Of a DNA stretch of 64,000 nt, positions 41,856 to 51,014 are shown piece after piece; positions within the stretch are counted from its first letter, which is position 1, and the number at the start of each line of letters is the position of its first letter. Location: positions 1-64,000 of the forward strand of contig JBEGTJ010000003.1 of NCBI GenBank assembly GCA_041179465.1, written 5' to 3'. This stretch comes from TMED14 sp041179465 (GTDB taxonomy: Bacteria > Bacteroidota > Bacteroidia > Flavobacteriales > Schleiferiaceae). Under the pieces are notes generated by a model that saw nothing but the letters and a program-made list of their open reading frames with translations, was not told where the DNA came from and ran no database searches. A program made the position numbers and the translations under genes.

Positions 41856-43001
41856 CTACGCGTAGCGTTCCGCGTCGGCTCCGCTAATGGGGCTTCCGCC
41901 CAAGATGTGCAGGCGCTCGACCACGTTGCGCAGCTGGCGGACGTTGCCGGTCCAGTCCATTTGCTGCAGGTAGGCCAGCGCTTCGGGCGAAATGCGCTTG
42001 GCGGACCCTTCGAGCTGACCCAGAAAGTGCTCCACCAAAAGGGGAATGTCGTCGCGGCGGTCGTTGAGCGACGGCACCTCCACCACGATTACGCTCAAGC
42101 GGTGGTACAGGTCCTCACGAAAGCGGCCTGCGGCGATCTCGGCCTTCAGGTCTTTGTTGGTGGCGGCGAGCACCCGCACGTTTACCGAAATGGACTTGCC
42201 GCTGCCCACCGGGGTAATGCAGTTTTCTTGCAGGGCGCGCAGCACTTTGGCCTGCGCTGACAAGCTCATGTCGCCGATTTCGTCGAGAAAAAGGGTTCCG
42301 CCGTCGGCCAGCTCAAACTGGCCCTTGCGGTCCTTGATGGCGCTGGTGAACGAGCCCTTAACGTGCCCAAAAAGCTCGGATTCAATAAGTTCAGACGGAA
42401 TCGCCGCGCAGTTCACCTCAATGAAGGCCTGGCGCGATCGGGCCGAAAGCTGGTGAATTTGGTTGGCGACGATCTCTTTGCCGCTGCCGTTGGGTCCGGT
42501 AATGAGCACTCGGGCGTCGGTCGGAGCCACTTTTTCGACCACCTCGCGCACCTGCTCGAGGGCAGCCGATTCGCCGACCATTTCAAACTTCTTGTCTACT
42601 TTTTTGCGAAGACGCTGGTTTTCGGCGACCAGTTTTTTGCGGTCCAAGGCCTGGCGAATCGTCGTGATCAGGCGGTTGAGGTCGGGGGGCTTGGCAATGT
42701 AGTCGTAGGCGCCGCTGCGGATGCAGCCAACCGCCGTGTCCAGGTCGCCGTGGCCGCTGATCATCACAAACGGCGTGTCGCCGTAGTGCTTCATGGCGTG
42801 GGCCAGCACTTCAAGGCCGTCGCGCTTGGGCATCTTGATGTCGCAGAGCACCAGGTCGTAGCTCGACGCCTCCAGGGCCGCAATCGCTTGGTCGCCGTCT
42901 TCGGCTTCGTCGATTTCGTGCTTCGGATCTTCGTTCAGCAAGATGTTTCGCAGTACGTTGCGAATCGCTTTCTCGTCTTCTACCAGCAGTATGCGCGCCA
43001 T
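41856..43001 (-). CDS. NtrC-like response regulator lacking the DNA-binding domain
   Basis: The 381-residue protein has a receiver domain (acidic pair ED at 9-10, phospho-acceptor Asp54 in VLCDIKMP, Lys in IAKPP) and an AAA+ sigma-54-activator domain with Walker A as GPNGSGKE near 164-171 and Walker B LFLDEIGDM. Two features differ from classical NtrC: the sigma-54-contacting GAFTGA loop reads GSFTSA (216-221), and the protein ends after the AAA+ lid with no Fis-type helix-turn-helix. Similar degenerate versions are, from memory, common in Bacteroidetes. The start at 43001 overlaps the ppx gene by 22 bases. No partner kinase is nearby. Confidence 0.88.
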   Translation of the reverse strand: MARILLVEDEKAIRNVLRNILLNEDPKHEIDEAEDGDQAIAALEASSYDLVLCDIKMPKRDGLEVLAHAMKHYGDTPFVMISGHGDLDTAVGCIRSGAYDYIAKPPDLNRLITTIRQALDRKKLVAENQRLRKKVDKKFEMVGESAALEQVREVVEKVAPTDARVLITGPNGSGKEIVANQIHQLSARSRQAFIEVNCAAIPSELIESELFGHVKGSFTSAIKDRKGQFELADGGTLFLDEIGDMSLSAQAKVLRALQENCITPVGSGKSISVNVRVLAATNKDLKAEIAAGRFREDLYHRLSVIVVEVPSLNDRRDDIPLLVEHFLGQLEGSAKRISPEALAYLQQMDWTGNVRQLRNVVERLHILGGSPISGADAERYA

Positions 43002-43933
43002 GGGCTTTGGGGGTCTTGAATGCTGCTCCACACACCTTCTTTCAAGGCGTAGCCGCTTAGGAGCATGCGGCGGGCATTAAGTCGGGCCAAAACTAGGTCA
43101 ATTTGCCGCGCACTCAAGTGCAGCGTTTCGGCCCGCATGGCGAGCATGCCAGGCATCAAAAGTCGTGCCTCGGTCGTGGCGGACTGCACCGCCTTCGAAG
43201 TCGCGTCCCATTGGCGAAGGTCAAATTCCGCACGCGCTTGACCGAGTTCCAGTTCGGCCCGACCGTTGCGCCGCGCCATTACGTTGAACAGGGTGTCGAA
43301 CGAACCGCTCGACCCCAGCAGCAGCGCACAAGGATGGGCTGATAAGGCCGTCCAAAGCGGTTCGAGTTCGCGGTCGAGGTAGGCGTCGAGGGCGGACCAT
43401 TCCGCGGGGGTAGGTGGGTCGCTGGGCAGGAAGCGCTCGAACAGCCGGGTCACCCCCAGGGCAAAACTGGCCGCCCAGAGGGTGCGCCCCGCTTCGCAGA
43501 GGATGAATTCGGTGCTCCCGCCGCCGATGTCCATGATGAGGTGGCGCTCGCTCAGCTCGGGCCACGCCTGGCGAACGCCTGCGGCGATGAACGCGGCCTC
43601 TTGGTCTCCGTCGATCACGTTCACGGGTTGCCCCGTTTCGCGCTCGATGCGGGCTGCGAGCTCGGCTCCGTTGGCGGTAGAGCGCATGGCCGAGGTGGCA
43701 AAAGCGAAGCTCCGCGCCGCGCCGTAGGCGCGGGCGCTCCGCACGTGCTGGGCGACGGCTTCGACCGCCCGCTGGGCGGCCTCGGGCGTAATGACGCCGT
43801 CGCGCAACCCGCCGGCGCCCAGGCGAACCGCCACCTTGTCGCTGAACACGAGGGCGCCGTCGGCGCTCCGCACCAAAAGATTGAACGTATTCGTTCCGAG
43901 GTCCAGAATGGCGGTGCGCCCCTGCGAACTCAT
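42980..43933 (-). CDS. Ppx/GppA-family phosphatase
   Basis: These enzymes hydrolyse polyphosphate or pppGpp. The 317-residue protein corresponds to the actin-like core: ILDLGTNTFNLLV (phosphate 1 loop, residues about 9-21), FATSAMR, DGDQEA and the phosphate 2 loop MDIGGGSTEF near 150. It lacks the C-terminal HD domain of the long E. coli Ppx, as expected for the short type. It follows the ABC permease and overlaps the regulator start by 22 bases, so the four genes are probably co-translated. Confidence 0.92.
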   Translation of the reverse strand: MSSQGRTAILDLGTNTFNLLVRSADGALVFSDKVAVRLGAGGLRDGVITPEAAQRAVEAVAQHVRSARAYGAARSFAFATSAMRSTANGAELAARIERETGQPVNVIDGDQEAAFIAAGVRQAWPELSERHLIMDIGGGSTEFILCEAGRTLWAASFALGVTRLFERFLPSDPPTPAEWSALDAYLDRELEPLWTALSAHPCALLLGSSGSFDTLFNVMARRNGRAELELGQARAEFDLRQWDATSKAVQSATTEARLLMPGMLAMRAETLHLSARQIDLVLARLNARRMLLSGYALKEGVWSSIQDPQSPWRAYCW

Positions 43934-43937
43934 GCGG

Positions 43938-45257
43938 TTAGGGCTTCATGCGAATCCACTTCCACAGGTCGGCATACGTCGGCTTTTTGCCGTAGCTCAA
44001 AATTCCGACGCGGTAAATCCGCCCGGCCAGCCACACGGTGCCCAAAAAGCCCAGCACCATGAACGTCATGCTCGCGGCGATTTGGTACCAGGGCACCCCA
44101 AACGGAATGCGAATCATCATCGCAATCGGCGCCGAAAACGGAATCATCGACAGCGCCACGGCGACCGGCCCGTTGGGGTTTTCGATGATGCTCGTCGACA
44201 AAATAAAGGTCAGCACCAGCGGAAGCGTCAGCGGAATCATGAACTGCTGCGTGTCGGTTTCGCTGTCGACGGCCGCGCCCACGGCGGCAAACAGCGCGCC
44301 ATAAAACAGGTATCCCGAGAGAAAGTAAAAAAGGAACATTCCGATCAATCCGGGGAGGTTGAGGCTCTCGAGCGTGCCCAGGGCGGCCTGGATTCCGTCG
44401 AGTTCGGGAGCCGCTTGCCCCGCCGCTCCCAAGGCGGCGACCTGCTCGGGGTCGGGCGACAGCAGTCCGAGGGCGCCCACCGCCGTCGAGGCCGCGGCCG
44501 TCAGGGCAATCCAGATGGCGAACTGCAGCAGTCCGACGCTGGCGATGCCCAAGATCTTGCCCAGCATCAATTGGGCGGGCTTCACGCTGGTCACCAGCAC
44601 CTCGACGATGCGCGAGGTTTTCTCCTCAATCACGCCGCGCATGATTTGGGCGGCATACAAAAACGTGAAGAGGTAGATCATGATTCCGGCAAAAAAACCA
44701 ATGCCCGACTTGATTTCGGCGCCCGAGGCTTCGCTGCCCTCCTCGCTGAGCTCGAAGGCCTCAATCACGGCCTCTGATTTGGCTTGGGTTACCAGAGCGG
44801 GGTCGACGCCAAAGTGCCGCAACTTGCCTTCGTAGGCGTAGCGTTCCAGCAGGCCCTCGAGCTCGCTCGCCATGCCCAGCGGCGCCGTGGTTTCGGTGTA
44901 GAGTTTGGCGTTTTTCAGGCTGAACTCGGGGTCGTTGTTGACCGATTCGGGAACGTAGAGCAGGCCGTCGACGTCGTCGCGCTCGCGAACCAGCGCCAAG
45001 GCCTGTTCCTCGGTGACCTCTTTGGGGTCAAAGTAGGCGAGTTGGGCGCCTTCGACGGTGGGGGTGCCTGGCAGCACGTAGCTGTGGTCGACGACGATGA
45101 GGTTGAGGTCTTCGGCTTCGCTCGACATTGCGATGAGGGTGGGAGCGACCATGAGCCCGACGAACAGCACCGGGCCGAGCACGGTCATGACCAAGAAGCT
45201 CTTTTTGCGCACGCGCGTGGTGATTTCGCGCTGGGCGACGAGTAAAAACGGTTTCAT
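43938..45257 (-). CDS. ABC-2 type transporter permease
   Basis: The 439-residue membrane protein belongs to the NatB/YhaP-like ABC permeases: an N-terminal basic stretch and helix (RKKSFLVMTVLGPVLFVGLMV), a long extracytoplasmic domain (about 45-185), then a cluster of about six helices in the second half with VLVTSVKPAQLMLGKILG between the first two. Its start overlaps the stop of the ATPase gene by four bases, which makes the pair a transporter unit. Related systems export Na+ or lipids; the substrate here is unknown. Confidence 0.9.
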   Translation of the reverse strand: MKPFLLVAQREITTRVRKKSFLVMTVLGPVLFVGLMVAPTLIAMSSEAEDLNLIVVDHSYVLPGTPTVEGAQLAYFDPKEVTEEQALALVRERDDVDGLLYVPESVNNDPEFSLKNAKLYTETTAPLGMASELEGLLERYAYEGKLRHFGVDPALVTQAKSEAVIEAFELSEEGSEASGAEIKSGIGFFAGIMIYLFTFLYAAQIMRGVIEEKTSRIVEVLVTSVKPAQLMLGKILGIASVGLLQFAIWIALTAAASTAVGALGLLSPDPEQVAALGAAGQAAPELDGIQAALGTLESLNLPGLIGMFLFYFLSGYLFYGALFAAVGAAVDSETDTQQFMIPLTLPLVLTFILSTSIIENPNGPVAVALSMIPFSAPIAMMIRIPFGVPWYQIAASMTFMVLGFLGTVWLAGRIYRVGILSYGKKPTYADLWKWIRMKP

Positions 45258-46165
45258 GCGCCTTGAACGGTTTGGACAAACAAATCGTGGATGCTGGGCA
45301 CCACTTCTTCAAATTGGTATACGTTGACGTGCGGAGCAAGGGCCGCCAGCAGCCGCGACGCGTCGTCGATCCCCGCGCGGAACCGGGCGGCAACGATGCC
45401 CTGGCCCTCTCGGCGGTGGTCCGAGAGTTCGACGCCTTCGGGAAGAACGAGGTCCTGGAGGTCCGCGCTGCGGTAGCGCAGCACAAATTGGCCCGAGCGG
45501 TGGCGGTCTTTGAGTTCCTGAATGCTTCCGTGAAGCACGTTTTGGCCTTGGTTGACCAGGGCGATGTGGCTGCAGAGCTCCTCGACGCTTTCCATGCGGT
45601 GGGTCGAAAAGATCAGGGTGCGGCCTTCGCGGTTGAGGCGCAGCATTTCTTCGCGGATCAGCTGGGCGTTAATGGGGTCAAATCCCGAGAAGGGTTCGTC
45701 AAAGATGAGCAGTTCGGGCTCGTGCAGCACCGTGGTGATGAACTGGACTTTTTGCGCCATGCCCTTAGAAAGGTCGCTGACTTTTTTGTCCCACCAGCTC
45801 TGGAGTTCCCAGCGCTCAAACCAGCTGCGCAGCCGCTGCTTGGCGTCGGCAGAAGAGAGTCCGCGCAGCTGCGCCAGGTACATGGCCTGCTCGCCGACCT
45901 TCATGCTTTTGTAGAGTCCGCGCTCCTCGGGCAAGTACCCAATGCGCCGCGTGGCGTCGGCGTCCAGCGGGCGGCCGAAGAGCATGAGTTCGCCCTCGTC
46001 GGGCGCCAAAATGCGGTTCGCGATGCGAATAAACGTGGTTTTTCCGGCGCCGTTGGGTCCGAGGAGGCCAAAAAGGCTTCCCTGCGGAATCTCCATGTCG
46101 AGGCCGCGCAGTGCGTGGTGCGAGGCGTAGCGCTTGTGCAGGCCAGAGGCAGTTAGGGCGTTCAT
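45254..46165 (-). CDS. ABC transporter ATP-binding protein
   Basis: The 303-residue ATPase powers the permease encoded by the next gene. It shows Walker A GPNGAGKTT near residue 36, the Q-loop region (YLPEERGLYKSM), the signature as LSKGMAQK, Walker B LLIFDEPF and the switch His in FSTHRME, and a C-terminal extension of about 85 residues typical of the NatA/DrrA-like group. It starts 16 bases after the mfd stop, with no promoter box visible between, so it probably shares the fbp-mfd transcript. Confidence 0.93.
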   Translation of the reverse strand: MNALTASGLHKRYASHHALRGLDMEIPQGSLFGLLGPNGAGKTTFIRIANRILAPDEGELMLFGRPLDADATRRIGYLPEERGLYKSMKVGEQAMYLAQLRGLSSADAKQRLRSWFERWELQSWWDKKVSDLSKGMAQKVQFITTVLHEPELLIFDEPFSGFDPINAQLIREEMLRLNREGRTLIFSTHRMESVEELCSHIALVNQGQNVLHGSIQELKDRHRSGQFVLRYRSADLQDLVLPEGVELSDHRREGQGIVAARFRAGIDDASRLLAALAPHVNVYQFEEVVPSIHDLFVQTVQGA

Positions 46166-46180
46166 GCTAGTTGCGGATTG

Positions 46181-49100
46181 CTAGTTGCTCGTTTCGAGTT
46201 GCGGTGCGGACCATGAGGTGAGCAATCCGATGGCTTCTTCCACCGTGCGCACCTGATCGACGACGAGGTAGCTGCGCTGGTCTTTTTGCTTCATTTGAAA
46301 GCGCTGCGGATTGCGCTGAAGGTCCCGCAAAAACTGGCCCAAAACGTGTTCCGGTATGCGGAACTGCGCGTCGTCGGGGAAGTAGGCCATGAGTTTGCCG
46401 GACTTGATGCGGACTTTTTCCATGCCCATGGACTGGCCCAGCCAGCGAATGTGGAGCGAGCGCAGCAGGTTTTCGGCCGCCAAAGGCAAGGCTCCGAACC
46501 GGTCAACCAAGCCAAGTCGGTAGGCCTCAAGGGCTTCGGGGCCCGTTAGGGCGTCGAGCTCGCGGTAGATGCGCAGGCGTTCTTCGACCGAGTTGACGTA
46601 GGCGTCGGGCAGCAGAAGTTCCCAGTCGGTGTCGAGCTGGCACTCGCGAGTGGACGACCAACCGCCGCGCTGGTCCTCGTAGAGTTCTTTGAATTCGGAC
46701 TGCTTGAGTTCGTCGACGGCTTCGGCCAAGAGCTTCTGGTAGGTTTCAAAGCCCAAGTCGTTGATGAAGCCCGACTGTTCCGCCCCCAAAAGGTCGCCGG
46801 CGCCCCGAATTTCGAGGTCGCGAAGGGCGATTTTGAATCCCGATCCAAGGTCGCTAAACTGCTCAAGCGCTTGCAGTCGTTTGCGGGCTTCTTCGGGCAG
46901 TCCGCCCAAGGGGGGCGACACGAGGTAGCAAAAGGCCTTGCGGTTGCTGCGGCCGACGCGTCCGCGCATCTGGTGCAGGTCGCTCAGGCCAAACATGTGC
47001 GCGTCGAGAATGATGATGGTGTTGGCGTTGGGCACGTCGAGGCCGTTTTCGACAATCGTGGTGCTCACCAGCACGTCAAAGCGGGCCTCCATGAATCCGA
47101 GGATCAGGTCCTCCATCTCGTGGCCGTTCATCTGGCCGTGGCCGGTGGCGATGCGCGCGTCGGGCACCAAGCGCTGCAGGAGTCCCGCGACTTCGCTCAG
47201 GTTTTGGATGCGGTTGTTGATGACGTACACCTGGCCGCCGCGGCTGAGTTCGTAGGCGATGGCGTCGCGCAGGCGCTCTTCGTTGAACCCAATCAGGTAG
47301 GTGTCGACGGGCTGGCGGTTGGGGGGCGGAGTCGTCATCACGCTCAGGTCCCGCGCCGACATCAGCGAGAACTGCAGGGTGCGCGGAATCGGCGTCGCCG
47401 ACAAAGTCAAGGTGTCGATGTTGGCCTTGAGGTTTTTGAGCATGTCCTTGGCGTTGACGCCGAACTTCTGTTCTTCGTCGACGATCATCAGGCCAAGGTC
47501 TTTGAACTTCAAGTCTTTGCCAAGGATTCGGTGGGTGCCAATTAGGACGTCGATTCGGCCGTTCTCGAGGTCTGCCAGGACTGCTTTGGCCTCTTTGGCG
47601 CTGCGCGACCGGTTGAGGTAGTCGACGCGGGCGGGCAAGCCTTTTAAGCGCTTGGTAAACGTTTGGTAATGCTGGAAGGCCAGGAGGGTGGTCGGAACCA
47701 GCACGGCCACCTGCTTGCTGTCGGCCACTGCCTTGAAGGCGGCGCGCACGGCGATTTCGGTTTTTCCGAAGCCCACGTCGCCGCAGATCAGGCGGTCCAT
47801 GGGAATCACCGATTCCATGTCGGCCTTGACGTCGGCGGTGGCCTTCATTTGGTCCGGCGTGTCTTCGTAGGCAAACGAGGCTTCGAGCTCGTGCTGCAGG
47901 TAGCTGTCGGGGCTGTAGGCAAAGCCTTTGGCCTCGCGGCGCTTCGCATAGAGCTTGATGAGGTCAAAGGCCACCTCTTTGACGCGGCGCTTGGTTTTGT
48001 TTTTGGCGTTTTGCCACGCCGGCGAGCCCAGCTTGCTCAGCGAGGGTTCGGTGCCTTCTTTGGTGGCGTAGGGCGCGATTTTGTGCAGGCTGTGGATGCT
48101 CACGTAAAGCACGTCGCTGTCGCGGTACACGAGCTTAATGGCCTCCTGCTTGACGCCGCCCACGTCGATTTTTTGAAGTCCGCCAAACTTGCCAATTCCG
48201 TGGTCGATGTGGGCCACAAAGTCGCCGACCTGCAGGGAATTCAGCTCCTTGAGGGTGAGGGCCTGGGCCTGCTCGTGCTGGTCCCGAATGGTGAAGCGCT
48301 GGTAGCGTTCAAAGAGGTCGTGGTCGACGTAGGCGACCAGACCGGCGGCGGGGTCCTCCCAGCCGCGGTGCAGCGCCCCGTCAATCCAGTTTATTTCGAG
48401 GTCCTCGTTCAGGTCCTGCAAAATCGCCTGAAGGCGGTCGCGCTGGCTGCTTTGTCCGCACATAATCCACAGCGCTCGGTTGCCTTGGCGGTGGCCGTCT
48501 AGGGTTTGGGCCAGCAGGTCAAATTTCTTGGCAAACGCGGGCTGAGCGAGGGTGCCCCACGAGGCGGAATCGCTCGGCGCCCCGTCCACGGCGAGGCCCC
48601 GCCCTGCGAGCTCGCGTTCCCATTCGGCGCCGCGCAGGTAGAGTTCGTGCGGCTCCAGCCGGCGCACCACGCTGTGCAGTCCGACAAAGGCTTCTTCGGC
48701 GAGGCGGTAGATTCGGTCGAGCTTCTCGAGGGCTACCTCGGGGCGTTCCACCCACAGCAGCGCTTGGGGTCCTGCGTAAGCGCTGAGCGACTCGCGGCGT
48801 TCGGCGCTGGTCTTGTCTTCGACGTTGGGAACCAGCGTCATGCGTTCCACCCGCTCCAGCGTGAGCTGGTCGACGACGTCAAACGTGCGAATGCTCTCTA
48901 CTTCAGAACCAAAAAACTCCAAGCGGTGCGGTTCCGGGTGGGCGAACGAGAACACGTCGACGATTCCGCCCCGAACCGAGAACTGGCCGGGCTTTTCGAC
49001 AAAGTCCACGCGCTCAAAGTGCAGTTCAAAGAGGTACTCGTTCAAAAAACCCACGTCGAGGCGGGCGCCCACGGCAACCTCCATGCTCCGGGCGTCGAGT

Positions 49101-49387
49101 TGCCCGCGCGTGATGACTTTTTCGGCCAGGGCCTCGGGGTAGGTGACCACGAGCACGGGCTTTGGACCGCGCAGCCGGTCGAGAACCTCAGCCCGCAACC
49201 CGATGTTGGCGTTGTCGGTTTGGTCTCGGTCGGCATAGGGTCGGCGGTAGGAGTCCGGAAAAAACAGCACCGACCCCGCAGGAAGGAGTTTCTCGAGGTC
49301 GTTAAAAAAGTAGGCGGCCTCTTCTTTGTCGCTGCGCACCACCACGGCCGACCGACCGAGCTCGGTTAGGGCCAGCGCCGCTACCAC
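46181..49387 (-). CDS. mfd: transcription-repair coupling factor, with truncated or unusual start
   Basis: Mfd removes stalled RNA polymerase from DNA lesions and recruits UvrA. The frame gives 1068 residues from the GTG at 49387. It holds the UvrB-like region, a polymerase-interaction domain (LQVGDFVAHIDHGIGKFGGL), the RecG-like translocase (Walker A GDVGFGKTE near 535, DEEQKFGV, SATPIPRTLQ, RMRGRVGRSNRK) and the C-terminal domain. Bacteroidetes Mfd usually has about 40 further N-terminal residues. Upstream of 49387 the frame continues with a plausible family stretch (ALSGASGSLPS) up to the fbp stop (TGA 49448-49450), without ATG, GTG or TTG, so the true start is uncertain. Confidence 0.9.
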   Translation of the reverse strand: MVAALALTELGRSAVVVRSDKEEAAYFFNDLEKLLPAGSVLFFPDSYRRPYADRDQTDNANIGLRAEVLDRLRGPKPVLVVTYPEALAEKVITRGQLDARSMEVAVGARLDVGFLNEYLFELHFERVDFVEKPGQFSVRGGIVDVFSFAHPEPHRLEFFGSEVESIRTFDVVDQLTLERVERMTLVPNVEDKTSAERRESLSAYAGPQALLWVERPEVALEKLDRIYRLAEEAFVGLHSVVRRLEPHELYLRGAEWERELAGRGLAVDGAPSDSASWGTLAQPAFAKKFDLLAQTLDGHRQGNRALWIMCGQSSQRDRLQAILQDLNEDLEINWIDGALHRGWEDPAAGLVAYVDHDLFERYQRFTIRDQHEQAQALTLKELNSLQVGDFVAHIDHGIGKFGGLQKIDVGGVKQEAIKLVYRDSDVLYVSIHSLHKIAPYATKEGTEPSLSKLGSPAWQNAKNKTKRRVKEVAFDLIKLYAKRREAKGFAYSPDSYLQHELEASFAYEDTPDQMKATADVKADMESVIPMDRLICGDVGFGKTEIAVRAAFKAVADSKQVAVLVPTTLLAFQHYQTFTKRLKGLPARVDYLNRSRSAKEAKAVLADLENGRIDVLIGTHRILGKDLKFKDLGLMIVDEEQKFGVNAKDMLKNLKANIDTLTLSATPIPRTLQFSLMSARDLSVMTTPPPNRQPVDTYLIGFNEERLRDAIAYELSRGGQVYVINNRIQNLSEVAGLLQRLVPDARIATGHGQMNGHEMEDLILGFMEARFDVLVSTTIVENGLDVPNANTIIILDAHMFGLSDLHQMRGRVGRSNRKAFCYLVSPPLGGLPEEARKRLQALEQFSDLGSGFKIALRDLEIRGAGDLLGAEQSGFINDLGFETYQKLLAEAVDELKQSEFKELYEDQRGGWSSTRECQLDTDWELLLPDAYVNSVEERLRIYRELDALTGPEALEAYRLGLVDRFGALPLAAENLLRSLHIRWLGQSMGMEKVRIKSGKLMAYFPDDAQFRIPEHVLGQFLRDLQRNPQRFQMKQKDQRSYLVVDQVRTVEEAIGLLTSWSAPQLETSN

Positions 49388-49447
49388 CGAGGGCAGCGAT
49401 CCCGACGCCCCCGAAAGGGCCGCTCGCTGGCCCGTTGCGGCCGCGCT

Positions 49448-50455
49448 TCAGCCGCGAAGAAATCCCTCGGCTTCGAGGACCATCGCGGTGGAGCCGGCAA
49501 AGTACGGCACGCGCTGGTGAAGTTCCTCGGGCTTCAGGTCCAAAATGCGCTGAAATCCGTCGGTGGCCCGTCCGCCCGCTTGCTCGGCGATGAACGCCAA
49601 GGGATTGCACTCGTACAGCAGGCGCAGCTTGCCCTTCGGACTCTTGGTTCCGGTGGGGTAGATGTAGATTCCGCCCTTGAGCATGTTGCGGTGAAAGTCG
49701 CTCACCAGCGAGCCGATGTAGCGCGACGTGTAGGGACGGTCGGTGGCCGGATCCAGCTCCTGGCAGTACTTGATGTAGCGCTTGACGCCGTCGGGAAAGT
49801 GCACGTAGTTCCCCTCGTTAATCGAATAAATCACGCCGCGTTCGGGCATGCGGATGTTCTCGTGGCTGAGCAAAAAGGTTCCGAGCGAAGGGTCGAGCGT
49901 AAAGCCGTGCACGCCGTGGCCGGTCGTGTAGACCAGGATCGTCGACGAACCGTAGATGACGTAGCCCGCGGCCACCTGGGCGCTGCCCGGCTGCAGAAAG
50001 TCCTCGAGCTGCACGGGGGTTCCGACCGGCGTGACCCGGCGGTAAATGCTGAAAATGGTACCGATCGACACGTTGACGTCGACGTTGCTCGAGCCGTCCA
50101 GCGGATCCATGGCCACGACGTACTTGGCGTTGGCGTGAATCGGGTCGGTAAAGGCGATGAAGTCTTCGAGCTCTTCAGAGGCTACACCGGCGACCTCGCC
50201 GCGCTGCCGCAGGGCCTTGATGAACACGTCGTTGGCGTACACGTCGAGCTTCATTTGCCGTTCGCCCTGCACGTTGTCGGCGTCGGTGGCGCCTAAGATG
50301 TCGGCGATTCCGGCTCGGTTGATTTCGCGGTTGACGACTTTGGCGGCCAAGCGAATGGCCGAAAGAAGGGCGGTCAGCTCCCCTTTGGCGTAGGGAAACA
50401 TTTCTTGGTTCTCAACCAAGTACTCGCCCAGCGTAATAGCGCGTGCTGCACTCAT
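49448..50455 (-). CDS. fbp: fructose-1,6-bisphosphatase, class I
   Basis: Fbp dephosphorylates fructose-1,6-bisphosphate, the committed step of gluconeogenesis. The 335-residue protein has the class I pattern: GEYLVENQE near the start, NREINRAG, the metal site DPLDGSSN near residue 115, and YIYPTGTKSPKGKLRLLYE near the end with the substrate-binding Lys/Tyr. The ATG at 50455 is preferred; the frame is open upstream past the promoter box. The stop codon lies in the same frame as the following mfd, 60 bases before that gene's first GTG. Confidence 0.96.
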   Translation of the reverse strand: MSAARAITLGEYLVENQEMFPYAKGELTALLSAIRLAAKVVNREINRAGIADILGATDADNVQGERQMKLDVYANDVFIKALRQRGEVAGVASEELEDFIAFTDPIHANAKYVVAMDPLDGSSNVDVNVSIGTIFSIYRRVTPVGTPVQLEDFLQPGSAQVAAGYVIYGSSTILVYTTGHGVHGFTLDPSLGTFLLSHENIRMPERGVIYSINEGNYVHFPDGVKRYIKYCQELDPATDRPYTSRYIGSLVSDFHRNMLKGGIYIYPTGTKSPKGKLRLLYECNPLAFIAEQAGGRATDGFQRILDLKPEELHQRVPYFAGSTAMVLEAEGFLRG

Positions 50456-50478
50456 TTCGTGGTTATCAAGGGTTGCGG

Positions 50479-50486
50479 TAAAGATA
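50479..50486 (-). promoter_or_regulatory. -7 promoter box (TATCTTTA) of the fbp-mfd cluster
   Basis: The minus strand reads TATCTTTA, one base from consensus, 23 bases before the ATG at 50455. The opposing GNAT box is 12 bp away. Confidence 0.5.
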
Positions 50487-50498
50487 GCGGAATCGCTG

Positions 50499-50506
50499 TA
50501 CTTTCG
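50499..50506 (+). promoter_or_regulatory. -7 promoter box (TACTTTCG) of the GNAT-aspartokinase unit
   Basis: TACTTTCG has one mismatch to TAnnTTTG and ends four bases before the GTG at 50511; it decides that GTG as the start over the ATG at 50535. Confidence 0.55.
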
Positions 50507-50510
50507 CCCC

Positions 50511-51014
50511 GTGGAGGCCCATTCCGTGGAAATTATGATTCGCAAAGCCGCCGCGGCCGACGTGCCGGCGGTACTCGGCCTAGTTCGCGTGCTGGCGGAC
50601 TACGAACGCGCCCCTCAGGAGGTCACCCTCACCGAAGCCCACATGCGCGCCGACCTCGAAGCCGGCCATTTTGAGGCCTGGCTGGCCTGGAACCCCCAGG
50701 GAGAGGCCGTCGGACTGGTGCTCTGCCACCGCCGCTACTCGACCTGGAAGGGCCTGACCGCCCACCTCGAAGACCTGGTGGTGCTCGAGTCCTTCCGAGG
50801 CCAGGGTCTGGGACGCCGCCTGCTCGAAGTGGCCGTGGCCTGGGCGCAATCCATTGGGGCCCAGCGCCTCCATTGGGAGGTCCTCGACTGGAACCAGCCC
50901 GCGATCGACTTTTATGAGGGCTTGGGGGCCGACCTCAACCGCGACTGGATTCCCTGCCGCTTGGCCGGGGACGCGCTCGCCCAATTCACCTTTCGCTACC
51001 CCCGTTTGCTTTGA
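50511..51014 (+). CDS. GNAT-family N-acetyltransferase
   Basis: The 167-residue protein has the GNAT fold: beta-alpha core IRKAAAADVPAVLGLVR, the acetyl-CoA-binding LVVLESFRGQGLGRRLLEVA near residue 85-104 (R/QxxGxG/A motif), and WNQPAIDFYEGLGA near the end. The acceptor is unknown; the sequence is of the diamine/aminoglycoside-like SSAT group. The GTG at 50511 lies four bases after a box; an internal ATG nine codons later is a possible alternative. Its stop overlaps the TTG start of the aspartokinase (TTGA). Confidence 0.88.
   Translation: MEAHSVEIMIRKAAAADVPAVLGLVRVLADYERAPQEVTLTEAHMRADLEAGHFEAWLAWNPQGEAVGLVLCHRRYSTWKGLTAHLEDLVVLESFRGQGLGRRLLEVAVAWAQSIGAQRLHWEVLDWNQPAIDFYEGLGADLNRDWIPCRLAGDALAQFTFRYPRLL

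Noticed and set aside
46166..46188. Nine-base direct repeat (GCTAGTTGC twice, 5 bases apart) at the mfd/ABC ATPase junction
   Set aside because: Probably a small local duplication; it covers the mfd stop and the spacer, with no sign of a site for recombination or protein binding.
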